The notes: a model not told the origin generated them from the sequence alone. 64,000 bases of DNA from Lichenihabitans psoromatis (GCF_004323635.1 NZ_CP036515.1:4217501-4281500), one strand, 5' to 3'; numbered from the stretch's first letter, positions 1 through 9,377 are shown. Made by a program: numbers and translations.

Positions 1-1
1 G

Positions 2-340
2 CGAGCATTGGTCATCAAGCCTCGTCTGCTGCTGATGGACGAGCCCTTCGCGGCGCTGGACGAGATCACCCGGTTCCGGCTTAACAACGATCTGATCCGC
101 CTGAAAACCGACCTCGGCACCACGGTCGTGTTCGTCACGCATTCGGTCTATGAGAGCGTCTATCTGTCGAGCCGCATCGTCGTGATGGCGTCGCGCCCCG
201 GCCGTGCCATCGACGATATCGTGGTCGAGGCGCCTGCCGAACGCACGGAGGATTTCCGCTCGACGCCGATCTATGTCGAGACGTGTCGGGCAGCCTCGCT
301 GTCGTTGCACAGTGCCATGGCGGCGGAGGATCATCTGTGA
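2..340 (+). CDS. ABC transporter ATP-binding protein, 3' part (nitrate/taurine/HMP type)
   Basis: This is the C-terminal part of an ABC ATPase; the gene begins upstream of the window, so Walker A and the signature motif are not visible. The reading frame is open from base 2. Present are Walker B with the D-loop (LLLMDEPFAALD) and the H-loop (VFVTHS). The tail, which mentions SRPGR-type residues after the H-loop, is typical of SsuB/TauB/NrtD/ThiZ-class ATPases. Its stop overlaps the GTG start of the permease by 4 bp, so the two are translationally coupled. The substrate cannot be read from the ATPase; the downstream deaminase suggests a pyrimidine-like compound. Confidence 0.9.
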   Translation, partial: RALVIKPRLLLMDEPFAALDEITRFRLNNDLIRLKTDLGTTVVFVTHSVYESVYLSSRIVVMASRPGRAIDDIVVEAPAERTEDFRSTPIYVETCRAASLSLHSAMAAEDHL

Positions 341-1194
341 GCACGATCGATCCTGTGTCGGACCAGATGGACCTCGCGGAGCCGAATGCGTCACGCGCGC
401 GCTATCGCCTCGCGCCCCATCATTTCATCGACTACGTCCTGCCATGCGTCATCTTCCTGCTGGCCCTCGCTGGATGGGAAGCGGTCGTGCGGGTGCAGAA
501 TATCCCAGCCTACATCCTGCCGGCCCCGAGCCTCATCGCCACGACGCTGGTCAAGGATTGGGGCGTGCTCTCGGTGTCGCTGCTGGTCACGCTGCGGACG
601 ACGTTTCTGGCACTCGGCCTCGCGGTGGTCGGCAGCGTCGGGCTCGCCATGATCTTCGCTCAATCGAAATGGATCGAGCGATCGTTCTTTCCGTTCGCGG
701 TCATCCTGCAAGTCACGCCAGTCGTGGCGATCGCGCCGCTTTTATTGATCTATCTGACGCCGCAGATTGCCGTGCTGGTCTGCGCGTTCCTCGTGGCGTT
801 CTTTCCCATCCTGTCCAATACGGCGCTGGGGCTTGCCTCCGCCGACCACAATCTGCTCGAATTGATGGAGCTCTACCGCGCCTCGCGCTGGCAGCAGCTG
901 CTGCGGCTGCGATTGCCCTCGGCCCTGCCCTATTTTCTCGGCGGCTTGCGGATCGGCGGCGGATTGGCGTTGATCGGTGCCATCGTGGCCGAAATCGCGG
1001 CCGGTTCGGCTGGACAAGGGTCGGGGCTCGCCTTTCGCATCGTCGAGGCTGGGTTTCGCCTCAACATTCCGCGCATGTTCGCGGCTTTGGTGCTGATCTC
1101 GCTGACCGGCATCCTGATCTACGTGATGTTTACGCTGCTCAGCTATCTATTGCTGCGCCGCTGGCACGATAGCGCGCGCCAAAAGGGGCATTGA
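337..1194 (+). CDS. ABC transporter permease (nitrate/taurine/HMP type)
   Basis: Inner-membrane permease of 285 residues with about six hydrophobic segments and a BPD_transp_1 EAA-loop region near residues 185-215 (ELYRASRWQQLLRLRLPSAL). It partners the ATPase encoded just upstream. The GTG at 337 is chosen because it overlaps the previous stop as GTGA; an in-frame start further upstream would lie inside the ATPase gene. The family includes SsuC, TauC and ThiX. No substrate-binding protein is visible and it is presumably encoded before the window. The next gene starts three bases after the stop, indicating one operon. Confidence 0.9.
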   Translation: MSTIDPVSDQMDLAEPNASRARYRLAPHHFIDYVLPCVIFLLALAGWEAVVRVQNIPAYILPAPSLIATTLVKDWGVLSVSLLVTLRTTFLALGLAVVGSVGLAMIFAQSKWIERSFFPFAVILQVTPVVAIAPLLLIYLTPQIAVLVCAFLVAFFPILSNTALGLASADHNLLELMELYRASRWQQLLRLRLPSALPYFLGGLRIGGGLALIGAIVAEIAAGSAGQGSGLAFRIVEAGFRLNIPRMFAALVLISLTGILIYVMFTLLSYLLLRRWHDSARQKGH

Positions 1195-1196
1195 GC

Positions 1197-2549
1197 ATGA
1201 GCGCCACATTCCGGCTGCCTGCCTCGGCCCGAACCTGGACCATCGCGGATGCTCGGGTCCCGACCGCCTTGCTGGAGCCGACGATCGGCGGAGACGTAAG
1301 CCGCACGCCCGACCTTGCCATCGCCGACCATGATGGCCTCGTCGCCGTCGACATCGCAATCGTGGACGGCCGCATCGACAGGATCTCCTCAGCTGGCGCC
1401 TTGCCGGCCACGGGACCGGTCCTGCAGCGTCCCGGCCTCGTGCTGCCCTGCTTCGTCGACGCGCATACTCATCTCGACAAGGGTCATATCTGGCCGCGCG
1501 CGCCAAATCCGGACGGCTCGTTCGAGGGCGCGCTCGCCACCGTCCCGGTCGATCGCGCCGCGCATTGGACCGCCAACGACGTCGCGACCCGCATGGAATT
1601 TTCGCTGCGGACTGCCTACGCGCATGGCACGCGAGCTATCCGCACCCATCTCGATAGCGCCCTGGGACAGACCCGGATCTCGTGGCCGGTCTTCGCCGAA
1701 ACGCGGGAGCGATGGCGCGGGCGTATCGAGTTGCAGGCTTCGCCGCTGTTCGGCATCGACCTCGCGCTCGACGACGCGCATATGCGCGACATCGCCGACA
1801 TGGTGGGTGAGTTCGGCCATTGCCTCGGTGCGGTCACCTACCCCGGCCCGGCGCTCCGTCCGGGGCTCGATCGTCTGTTCCGTCTCGCGGCCGACCGCGG
1901 GTTCGAACTCGATTTCCATGCCGACGAGACCAATGATCCCGCCGTCAACACATTGGCGATGATTGCCGAAACCGCGCTGGCGTTCGGCTTTCCGCACCGC
2001 ATCCTCGTCGGCCATTGCTGCTCGCTGGCGTTGATGGATCCCGACACCATGCGGCGAACCATCGATCTCGTGGCCCGCGCCGGATTGTCCGTGGTGTCGC
2101 TCCCCCTCTGCAATATGTATTTGCAGGATCGTGACAAACTGGAGCGCACGCCGCGGTGGCGCGGGGTGACGGCCATCAAGGAATTGCGGGCGGCCGGTGT
2201 GCCCGTGATGATCGCGAGCGACAACACACGCGACCCGTTCTACGCCTATGGCGACCTCGACATGCTGGAAGTTTGGCGCGAAGGAACGCGCATCGCCCAT
2301 CTCGATCATCCGGTCGGACCCTGGGCCGACATCATCGCGGCGACACCCGCCACGGCGCTTGGGCTCGATCGTCCCGGACGGATCAGGGTCGGCGATCCGG
2401 CCGACCTCGTCATTCTCCCGGCCCGCAGCCTGTCCGAACTCCTGGCGCGCCCCCGCCAGGACCGGATCGTCATTCGGAGCGGGCGACCGATCGACACCGC
2501 CCTGCCCGCTTACGCGCAACTCGACCATCTCGAAGGTTTGGCGCCTTGA
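1197..2549 (+). CDS. Cytosine deaminase-like metal-dependent amidohydrolase
   Basis: A 450-residue cytoplasmic amidohydrolase of the CodA group. Every metal/catalytic position of bacterial cytosine deaminase can be found: HTH in VDAHTHLD near residue 90, FHADE (His plus the catalytic Glu three residues later) near 240, GHC near 275, and the Asp of ASDN near 343. ATG 1197 is preferred over TTG 1191 because AAAAGGGG lies 8 bases upstream. It sits between an ABC permease and an FAD-dependent oxidase with overlapping ends. The family acts on cytosine, isoguanine, creatinine and related rings, so the exact substrate is inferred only from context and remains open. Confidence 0.8.
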   Translation: MSATFRLPASARTWTIADARVPTALLEPTIGGDVSRTPDLAIADHDGLVAVDIAIVDGRIDRISSAGALPATGPVLQRPGLVLPCFVDAHTHLDKGHIWPRAPNPDGSFEGALATVPVDRAAHWTANDVATRMEFSLRTAYAHGTRAIRTHLDSALGQTRISWPVFAETRERWRGRIELQASPLFGIDLALDDAHMRDIADMVGEFGHCLGAVTYPGPALRPGLDRLFRLAADRGFELDFHADETNDPAVNTLAMIAETALAFGFPHRILVGHCCSLALMDPDTMRRTIDLVARAGLSVVSLPLCNMYLQDRDKLERTPRWRGVTAIKELRAAGVPVMIASDNTRDPFYAYGDLDMLEVWREGTRIAHLDHPVGPWADIIAATPATALGLDRPGRIRVGDPADLVILPARSLSELLARPRQDRIVIRSGRPIDTALPAYAQLDHLEGLAP

Positions 2550-3985
2550 CCGCACGCTATGACATTGCCGCTCTGAAGCAGCGCCTCGGTGCGATCCGCG
2601 TCGAAGAAAACCCGGCGCTCGTGAAGCAGAAGAGCCGCGACTTTTTCTGGTACTCGCCTGTTCTCAAGCGCCAACTCGACGGCATCGTCGGCGACATCGT
2701 GGTCAGCCCACGTTCGACCGACGAGGTGGTCCAAACGCTGCGGGCCGCCCATGCGCTCGGCATCCCGGTCACGCCACGCGGCTCGGGAACCGGAAATTAC
2801 GGACAGGCCATGCCGCTCTCGGGCGGCATCGTGCTCAATCTCGCGGAGATGAACCAGATCGTCTCCATCGCGCCCGGGCGCGTCGTATGCGAGCCGGGCG
2901 CCGTGATGGTCGACATCGACGTCGCCACCAAGGCTCATTCGCGGCAGGAGCTGCGAATGCATCCCTCGACCTACAACACGGCCTCGATCGGCGGCTTCAT
3001 CGCGGGCGGATCGAGCGGCGTTGGCTCGATCAACTGGGGCGGCCTGCGCGATCTCGGCAATATCCTGCGTCTTCAGGTCGTGACCATGGAGGCGGAGCCT
3101 CGCATTCTCGATTTACGGGGCGAGGATCTCAACAAGGTCGCGCATGCCTATGGCACCAACGGCATCATCACCGAAGTCGAAATGCCGCTGACTCAGGCGC
3201 ATGAATGGGTCGATATCATCGTCGGCTTCGACGACTTCAACGATGCGGCTCGGTTCGGCAACCTCCTTGGCGAGGAAGACGGCATCCTGACCAAGCTGAT
3301 CACGCCGATCGCGGCGCCCGTGCCGCAAAGCTATTTCCTGCGCCACAAGCGATTTCTGCCGGACCGGAAAAGCGTCGTGCTGTTGATGGTGGCCGAACAG
3401 GCACTCGACGCCTTCGCGACCTTCGTGAAGCGCTTTGCCGGCGCGGAGGTGCTGTTCGACGCAAGCCGCATCGCGGCGGCTGATCGCGAGGGGCTGCCGG
3501 CCAACTACGAACTCTCCTGGAACCACACCACCTTGCGGGCGCTGCGGGTGGATCCCGCCATCACCTATCTGCAGGTGCTGTTCCCGTTCCCCCATCAACT
3601 CGAGACGATCGCCAAGGTGCATGGCCATTTCGGCGACGAAGTCATGGGCCATCTCGAATATGTGCGTTTCAACGGTAAAGTGACCTGCTTCGGCCTGTCG
3701 TTGGTCCGCTTCACGACAGAGGAACGGCTCGACGAGATCATCCGCATCCATGAAGACATGGGCGCGCCGGTCTTCAATCCGCATCGTTACACCCTGGAAG
3801 AAGGCGGTATGAAGCAGACAGACCGGGTGCAACTGGCGTTCAAACAGGAAGCCGACCCGCAGGGCTTGCTCAACCCCGGCAAGATGATCGCATGGGAAGA
3901 TCCCGATTTCGACTTCGACAGCGGCAAGACCTACCTGTTTCCCAGCCTGTCGGCCGTCGGGGCTGGGTGGGACGGCGACGTATGA
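2546..3985 (+). CDS. FAD-binding oxidase (GlcD/vanillyl-alcohol oxidase family)
   Basis: A 479-residue flavoenzyme. The N-terminal half is a PCMH-type FAD-binding domain (TPRGSGTGNYGQA near residue 75; IGGFIAGGSSGVGS near 150) and the C-terminal half is an FAD-oxidase C domain ending in the usual LLNPGK motif. The start is TTG 2546, which overlaps the deaminase stop as TTGA and has GAAGG about ten bases upstream; the reading frame is open further upstream but only as a shadow of the deaminase gene. Relatives oxidise 2-hydroxy acids or phenols. In this operon it may act on the product of the deaminase, which is inference. Confidence 0.85.
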   Translation: MTARYDIAALKQRLGAIRVEENPALVKQKSRDFFWYSPVLKRQLDGIVGDIVVSPRSTDEVVQTLRAAHALGIPVTPRGSGTGNYGQAMPLSGGIVLNLAEMNQIVSIAPGRVVCEPGAVMVDIDVATKAHSRQELRMHPSTYNTASIGGFIAGGSSGVGSINWGGLRDLGNILRLQVVTMEAEPRILDLRGEDLNKVAHAYGTNGIITEVEMPLTQAHEWVDIIVGFDDFNDAARFGNLLGEEDGILTKLITPIAAPVPQSYFLRHKRFLPDRKSVVLLMVAEQALDAFATFVKRFAGAEVLFDASRIAAADREGLPANYELSWNHTTLRALRVDPAITYLQVLFPFPHQLETIAKVHGHFGDEVMGHLEYVRFNGKVTCFGLSLVRFTTEERLDEIIRIHEDMGAPVFNPHRYTLEEGGMKQTDRVQLAFKQEADPQGLLNPGKMIAWEDPDFDFDSGKTYLFPSLSAVGAGWDGDV

Positions 3986-4569
3986 ACGTCCTCGTCGTCT
4001 ACGCCCATCCGGTCGATACGAGTTTCGTCGGCGGCCTTCACCACACGGTCGTGACGCGTCTCGAGCGGGCTGGTCATACCGTCGACGATTGCGATCTCTA
4101 TGCGGAGGGGTTCGACCCTGTCATGTCGCGGCAGGACCGGATCGATTATCATGACACCGGCCTCAATCAATCGCGGATCGGGCCGCATGTCGAACGGCTA
4201 CGGCGGGCGGACGCCTTGGTGCTGATCTACCCGGTTTGGAACTTCGGCTTTCCGGCCATTCTCAAAGGCTATCTCGATCGGGTCTGGGTGCCGGGTGTCG
4301 CCTTCGAGCTGGCCGAAAACGGTGACCTAAGCTTCACGCTGCGGCACATCAAAAAGCTCGCGGCCGTCTGTACGTATGGCGGCCAATGGTGGCGCGCCCG
4401 GTTGATGAGCGATCCGCCCCGACGTTGCGTGACCCGCATGATGCGCGCCCATGTGGCGCTGACCGCGTCCACCGATTATCTCGCCTGCTACGACATGAAC
4501 CATACGACGGAGGCAAAGCGGGCCGCCTTCATGAGCCGTGTCGACGCCACGTTTTCGCGCTGGCGTTAG
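3982..4569 (+). CDS. NAD(P)H-dependent oxidoreductase, flavodoxin-like fold (MdaB/NQO family)
   Basis: A 195-residue FMN/FAD quinone-reductase-like protein: N-terminal VLVVYAHP nucleotide-binding strand-loop, a YPVWNFGFPAILKGYLDRV segment near residue 80 that is diagnostic of the flavodoxin_2 family, and a TYGG loop near 130. ATG 3982 overlaps the preceding stop as ATGA. It is the last gene of the five-gene overlapping operon. It may recycle electrons or reduce a quinone-type intermediate for the neighbouring oxidase, which is inference. Confidence 0.85.
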   Translation: MNVLVVYAHPVDTSFVGGLHHTVVTRLERAGHTVDDCDLYAEGFDPVMSRQDRIDYHDTGLNQSRIGPHVERLRRADALVLIYPVWNFGFPAILKGYLDRVWVPGVAFELAENGDLSFTLRHIKKLAAVCTYGGQWWRARLMSDPPRRCVTRMMRAHVALTASTDYLACYDMNHTTEAKRAAFMSRVDATFSRWR

Positions 4570-4662
4570 ACCGAGGCGCGGCTGTCCGACCGACGCGTCT
4601 CGAGAGGGTCGGGAGCCGCTCGGATGCTACCGCGAACCCCAACCTCCAGGTACACTCGTCTG

Positions 4663-5478
4663 ATGATCCCGAATCTTCTCTCGATCGCCGGCTCGGACCC
4701 GAGTGGCGGCGCCGGCATTCAGGCCGACCTCAAAACCTTCTCGGCGCTCGGCTGCTATGGCATGGCGGCGCTCACCGCTTTGACGGCCCAGAATACGCGG
4801 GGCGTGAGCGGCGTCCATGTCGTGCCGCCGGAGTTTGTGGCGGCCGAGATCGACGCGATCTTCGCCGACATTTCGGTCGATGCAGTGAAACTGGGGATGC
4901 TGGCCGATGGCGCGGTCGTGGCGGCCGTGACCGATCGACTGGTGCGCCACGCGGCCGGCAACATCGTGCTCGATCCTGTGCTTGTCGCGACGAGTGGTGA
5001 CAGCCTCGGCAGCCCCGATGTCGTCGGTGCGATGACCCGCCTTCTGCTGCCGCTCGCCACGCTGGTAACCCCCAATCTACCCGAGGCGGCACGCCTTGCC
5101 GACGGGGCTGTGCCAACCGACGTCGCCGGAATGCGGCTGTTGGCCGAGAAGCTCGTTGCGTCGGGCGCACGCGCGGTTCTGGTCAAGGGTGGCCATCTCG
5201 ATGGCGATGTCGCGGTCGACATTCTGTTTGATGGAACCACCATGCGGGAGTTTTCGGCGCCTCGCATCGACACGCCCAACACGCATGGAACCGGTTGCAC
5301 CCTGTCGTCCGCTATCGCGGCCTATCTCGCGTTCGGCGACGATCTTGCGGGCGCGGTCACGAAAGCGAAGGCGTTCCTGACCGATGCCCTCCGGGCCAGC
5401 GGCGAGCTGCGGGTCGGTGGCGGCCACGGGCCGGTGCATCATTTTCATAGTCTTTGGAAGAGATCGGCCGAACCATGA
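4663..5478 (+). CDS. thiD: Bifunctional hydroxymethylpyrimidine kinase/phosphomethylpyrimidine kinase
   Basis: ThiD phosphorylates HMP and HMP-phosphate for thiamine synthesis. The 271-residue protein has the family landmarks: SIAGSDPSGGAGIQADLK at the N-terminus, VKLGMLAD near residue 80, DPVLVATSGD near 107, and the anion-hole/catalytic motif NTHGTGCTLSSAI near 205. ATG 4663 gives the standard length; an in-frame ATG at 4624 would add 13 unconserved residues. It lies 93 bp after a pyrimidine-type transport/deaminase operon and overlaps the next gene as ATGA. The placement may link that operon to HMP salvage. Confidence 0.95.
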   Translation: MIPNLLSIAGSDPSGGAGIQADLKTFSALGCYGMAALTALTAQNTRGVSGVHVVPPEFVAAEIDAIFADISVDAVKLGMLADGAVVAAVTDRLVRHAAGNIVLDPVLVATSGDSLGSPDVVGAMTRLLLPLATLVTPNLPEAARLADGAVPTDVAGMRLLAEKLVASGARAVLVKGGHLDGDVAVDILFDGTTMREFSAPRIDTPNTHGTGCTLSSAIAAYLAFGDDLAGAVTKAKAFLTDALRASGELRVGGGHGPVHHFHSLWKRSAEP

Positions 5479-6248
5479 GGCGTCTTGCGGTTGTTGCCGA
5501 TATTCACGGCAACCTGCAGGCATTGGACGCTGTGCTGGCCGATCTCGGCAACCAATCGTGCGATCGTGTCATCAATCTTGGAGACTGCGTGTCGGGGCCG
5601 CTCTGGCCGCGAGAAACCTTGGATCGGCTGCGCGAGCTCGATTGGGCGACCGTCCGGGGCAATCACGATCGATGGGTCGGAACCTTGCCACGTGCCGAGC
5701 TGACCGACAGCGACCTCTTTGCAAGCGACGCGCTCGATGACGAGGTGCGTCGATGACTGGCGACTCTGCCGACGTGCCTCGATTGGCCGGGTGGTCTCGT
5801 GGCGTTCCATGCCTCGCCGAACGACGACAATGCCTATCTGACCGAAGAGGTCGTCAACGGCCGGCTACTGCCCGCGCCGCACCAGCGCATATCGGATCGG
5901 CTCGGCGATCTCCCCGACGTTGGTCTCGTGCTGGCGGCTCATAGTCACATCGCCACCGTGGTTCGCCTTCCGAATGGCCCGTGGATCGTCAATCCCGGCA
6001 GCGTCGGCTGCCCGGCTTACGTCGATCCGGACCACCCTGCTCACGTCTCCGAGAGCGGCAGCCCGCTGGCCCGTTATGCGATCGTCACCGTCGCGGACGA
6101 TCGTGCCACGGGCCTAGCGGGTGTTGAATTTCGTGCGATCCCCTATGATCATGAAGGAGCCGCGCGCCGCGCCGAAAGCTTGGGCGAGCAGGATTGGACC
6201 TATGCCTTGCGGCACGGCTTCATCCGCGCCACGGAGGCGGCGATATAG
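5475..6248 (+). pseudogene. Metallophosphoesterase family protein interrupted by an in-frame TGA
   Basis: A YfcE/ApaH-like phosphoesterase in one continuous frame, broken only by TGA at 5754-5756. The first part has the metal-binding motifs DIHGN, NLGDCVSG and RGNHDRW. The second has AAHSHI and NPGSVG. Read through, the junction is RR-stop-LATLP, and relatives usually have a Trp-Leu pair just there, so TGG to TGA is the simplest change. ATG 5475 overlaps the thiD stop as ATGA. Possible explanations are a recent nonsense mutation, a sequencing error, or readthrough. A separate restart at GTG 5796 or ATG 5799 would lack the first metal motifs. Confidence 0.8.
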
Positions 6249-6262
6249 TCGAAGGGTCTGCG

Positions 6263-7396
6263 ATGAACATGTCTCCCACATTCACGACGGCCGAGCGTAT
6301 GGCCGCCACCGGTCCGCTGCCGCCCGGCCATCCGGCCGTGAAGACTCGCAAGGTCGGCGTGCTGCTAAGCAATCTCGGAACGCCGGATGCGACCGATTAT
6401 TGGTCGATGCGCCGTTATCTCTCCGAGTTCCTATCCGACCGACGTGTCATCGAGACCCCCCGGATCATCTGGTTGCTCATTTTGAACCTCATCATCCTGA
6501 CGATCCGCCCCGGTCGCAAGGGCAAGGATTACGACACGATATGGAACCGGGAACTGAATGAAAGCCCGCTGAAGACAATCACGCGAGGGCAAGCCACGCA
6601 GCTTCAAGCCTCGATCGACGCGGGCCTGTTCGGCGCGAGCGGCGACAAGGTCGTGGTCGAATGGGGGATGCGTTACGGCAACCCGTCGATGAAATCCGCG
6701 ATCGACAAGCTTTCGGCTGCGGGATGCGACCGCATTCTTCTGGTGCCGCTCTACCCGCAATATGCGGCAGCCACGAGCGCCACGGCCTGCGACAAGGTCT
6801 TCGAAGCTTTGATGGCGATGCGCTGGCAGCCGTCCTTGCGGGTCGCGCCGCCCTACCATGACGATCCGGTCTACATCGAGGAACTGGCGAAATCGGTGAC
6901 GGAGCATCTCGCGACGCTCGATCTCGTCCCGGAGGTCATCCTCGCGTCGTTCCACGGGGTCCCGAAGCAATATCTGATGAAGGGCGATCCCTATCATTGC
7001 CAATGCGTGAAGACCGGCCGCTTGTTGCGTGAGCGGCTCGGCCTGACGCCGGAGAACTTTAAGATCACCTTTCAGTCGCGCTTCGGGCCGGCCGAGTGGT
7101 TGCAGCCCTATACGGATGAGACAATTAAGGCGCTGGCGGCGCAGGGCGTGAAGCGCATGGCGGTCCTAACGCCAGGCTTTTCTGCGGATTGCCTCGAGAC
7201 GATCGAGGAAATCGGGGCCGAGAATGCCGAATATTTTCTGCATGGCGGCGGTGAGAAATTCGCTCGCATCGCGTGTCTCAACGATAGCGCCGGCGGCATG
7301 AAGGTGATCGAGGCCATTGTGCGGCGGGAGCTGATGGGTTGGGTCGAGGGCGCTACGCCGGCAACCGTCGATGTTCCGGTCGTCGCCAGCGTCTGA
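6263..7396 (+). CDS. hemH: Ferrochelatase
   Basis: HemH inserts Fe2+ into protoporphyrin IX, the last step of protoheme synthesis, at the inner face of the membrane. The 377-residue protein has LLSNLGTPD near residue 35, the YPQYAAAT region near 165, the catalytic-His motif SFHGVPKQY near 233, and the C-terminal TPGFSADCLETIEE signature. ATG 6263 is chosen because GAAGG lies 7 bases upstream; earlier in-frame codons lie inside the preceding gene. It is convergent with mtgA, only 9 bp away. Confidence 0.97.
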   Translation: MNMSPTFTTAERMAATGPLPPGHPAVKTRKVGVLLSNLGTPDATDYWSMRRYLSEFLSDRRVIETPRIIWLLILNLIILTIRPGRKGKDYDTIWNRELNESPLKTITRGQATQLQASIDAGLFGASGDKVVVEWGMRYGNPSMKSAIDKLSAAGCDRILLVPLYPQYAAATSATACDKVFEALMAMRWQPSLRVAPPYHDDPVYIEELAKSVTEHLATLDLVPEVILASFHGVPKQYLMKGDPYHCQCVKTGRLLRERLGLTPENFKITFQSRFGPAEWLQPYTDETIKALAAQGVKRMAVLTPGFSADCLETIEEIGAENAEYFLHGGGEKFARIACLNDSAGGMKVIEAIVRRELMGWVEGATPATVDVPVVASV

Positions 7397-7405
7397 ACCG
7401 GTCGG

Positions 7406-8092
7406 TCAGCGGAGGCAGCTGGTCCACTCAGCTGCGTCCCGCGTCCGCGCCGTGTTGATCTCAGCCAGATAGCGATGGTTGCGGCTCGGCTTGGCGGGAT
7501 TGCGGAGAAACGGGTTCGGCAGCGCGGTTGCAAGAAGAGCGGCTTCGCGCGTCGTGAGTTGCGCGGCACTTTTGTTGAAATCGTGCCGCGCCGCCGCCTC
7601 CGCCCCAAATATCCCGTCGCCCCATTCGGCGATGTTGAGATAAACCTCCAGAATATGCTTTTTGCTCCAGAGCGCATCGACCAGGAGCGCCAACGGGATC
7701 TCCAAGCCCTTCCGAATGAACGAGCGCCCGTTCCAGAGAAACAGGTTGCGGGCGACCTGCATCGTGATGGTCGACGCACCCCGCGCGGGACCGTCGGGAT
7801 CGTCCATCACGTCCTGCAACTGGTGCCAATCGACGCCGTTATGGCTGCAGAATTGCCCGTCCTCGGACATGACGACCGAGTCGATCAGCCGGGGCGAGAC
7901 GTCGGCAAGCGGGATCCATTGTCGATCGACCGTCTTTCCCCTGATCCAATGATTGATCATCAGAACCGAGATCGCCGGGCGCGTGCTGTCGTAGACGAAA
8001 ACCGCGACGAACAGCAGCATCACGAGAACGAGACCCGCTACGATCCAGTTCAGAATGCGGTTCAGCCTCCGAAAAACGCCGGGCTTGCCCAC
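7406..8092 (-). CDS. mtgA: Monofunctional biosynthetic peptidoglycan transglycosylase
   Basis: A GT51 glycosyltransferase that polymerises lipid II into glycan strands outside the inner membrane. The 228-residue protein has one N-terminal membrane anchor (about residues 17-37), then the GT51 motifs SEDGQFCSH with the catalytic Glu near residue 77, GASTITMQ near 105, and EVYLNIAEWGDGIFGAEAAA near 148-170. Length is normal for MtgA. GTG 8092 is the first possible start after the upstream in-frame stop. It lies 82 bp downstream of kbl on the same strand and converges with hemH. Confidence 0.95.
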   Translation of the reverse strand: MGKPGVFRRLNRILNWIVAGLVLVMLLFVAVFVYDSTRPAISVLMINHWIRGKTVDRQWIPLADVSPRLIDSVVMSEDGQFCSHNGVDWHQLQDVMDDPDGPARGASTITMQVARNLFLWNGRSFIRKGLEIPLALLVDALWSKKHILEVYLNIAEWGDGIFGAEAAARHDFNKSAAQLTTREAALLATALPNPFLRNPAKPSRNHRYLAEINTARTRDAAEWTSCLR

Positions 8093-8174
8093 GCTCAGGA
8101 CGCTATCGTCGAAGAGATCGCGCCCGTGGGCCCGACCAGAGCGTCTGATGACCCTGTCAGGCGTGTCGATCGGG

Positions 8175-9377
8175 TCAAATCACGTCGAGGTCCCGACCGG
8201 CCTCAATAAAGGACGTGATCGCGTAGTCGACGTCGGCCTCGGTCAAGGCGGCGGACATCTGGGTTCTGATCCGTGCCTTGCCTTTTGGCACCACCGGAAA
8301 GAAGAATCCGGCCACGAACACACCGCGCTCATCGAGCGCCTTGGCCATGGCCTGGGCGCGTGTGGCCTCATGCAGCATGACCGGGATGATCGGAGTTTCG
8401 CCCGGGAGCAGAGCGAAGCCGGCGGCCGCAAGCCCAGCCCGGAAGCGGTGTGTATGCGACATGAGGCGGTCGCGCAGATCGTCGGCCTCGAGACAGATTT
8501 CGATGGCCTTCAGCGACCCGGCCGCCACGGGCGGCGCAAGGCTGTTGGAAAAGAGATAGGGGCGCGAGCGTTGCCGCAACAGGTCTATCACGGGCTGATC
8601 GGCCGCAACGAAGCCGCCCATGCCGCCGCCAAGCGTCTTCCCGAACGTGCCGGTGACGATGCCGACCCGATCCACCACGCCGGCCAGCGCGGCTGCGCCC
8701 CGCCCTTGCGGGCCAAGATGTCCCGTCGCGTGGCAGTCATCCACCAGCACGATGGCGCCATAGCGTTCCGCGAGATCGCAGATCGGCTCCAACGGTGCGA
8801 GGTGCCCGTCCATTGAAAACACGCCATCGGTTACGATCAACTTGAAGCGAGCCCCGTCGCGGTCGGCCTCCTTCAATCGATCTTCGAGTTCGGTCATGTC
8901 GCTGTTAGCGAACCGATAGCGTTTGGACTTTGTGAGCCGGATGCCATCAATGATCGAGGCGTGGTTGAGCCCATCTGAAATGATTGCGTCTTGCTGGTCG
9001 AAAAGCGGTTCGAAGACGCCGCCATTGGCGTCGAAACAGGCCGCGAAGAGAATCGCGTCGGCCTTGCCGAGGTAGCTCGCGATCGCGCGCTCGAGTTCGC
9101 GATGCAGGGTCTGCGCCCCGCAGATGAAGCGGACCGACGCCATGCCGAACCCATAGTCGTCGAGGCCGCGATGCGCCGCTTCGATCACGCGCGGGTCCGA
9201 AGCGAGCCCGAGATAATTGTTGGCGCAGAGATTGATGAAGGGCCGTGTACCGCCCGGCGTCTCGACCGCGATAGAGCCGCCTTGCGGCCCTGCGATAAGA
9301 CGCTCGCGCTTATAGAGACCATCCCGCTCGACGTCCGTCAGCGTCGCGGAAAGATGATCGAGGAACGCCTGTGTCAT
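8175..9377 (-). CDS. kbl: Glycine C-acetyltransferase (2-amino-3-ketobutyrate CoA ligase)
   Basis: A PLP enzyme of the alpha-oxoamine synthase family. It cleaves 2-amino-3-ketobutyrate with CoA to glycine and acetyl-CoA in threonine breakdown. The 400-residue protein has NNYLGLASDP near residue 53, SDGLNHASI near 133, the DDCHATG strand near 207, and the PLP lysine in TGTFGKTLGG near 243. The length fits Kbl. Its usual partner tdh (threonine dehydrogenase) is not next to it. Related 8-amino-7-oxononanoate synthase (BioF) is the main alternative, but the overall match favours Kbl. Confidence 0.9.
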   Translation of the reverse strand: MTQAFLDHLSATLTDVERDGLYKRERLIAGPQGGSIAVETPGGTRPFINLCANNYLGLASDPRVIEAAHRGLDDYGFGMASVRFICGAQTLHRELERAIASYLGKADAILFAACFDANGGVFEPLFDQQDAIISDGLNHASIIDGIRLTKSKRYRFANSDMTELEDRLKEADRDGARFKLIVTDGVFSMDGHLAPLEPICDLAERYGAIVLVDDCHATGHLGPQGRGAAALAGVVDRVGIVTGTFGKTLGGGMGGFVAADQPVIDLLRQRSRPYLFSNSLAPPVAAGSLKAIEICLEADDLRDRLMSHTHRFRAGLAAAGFALLPGETPIIPVMLHEATRAQAMAKALDERGVFVAGFFFPVVPKGKARIRTQMSAALTEADVDYAITSFIEAGRDLDVI

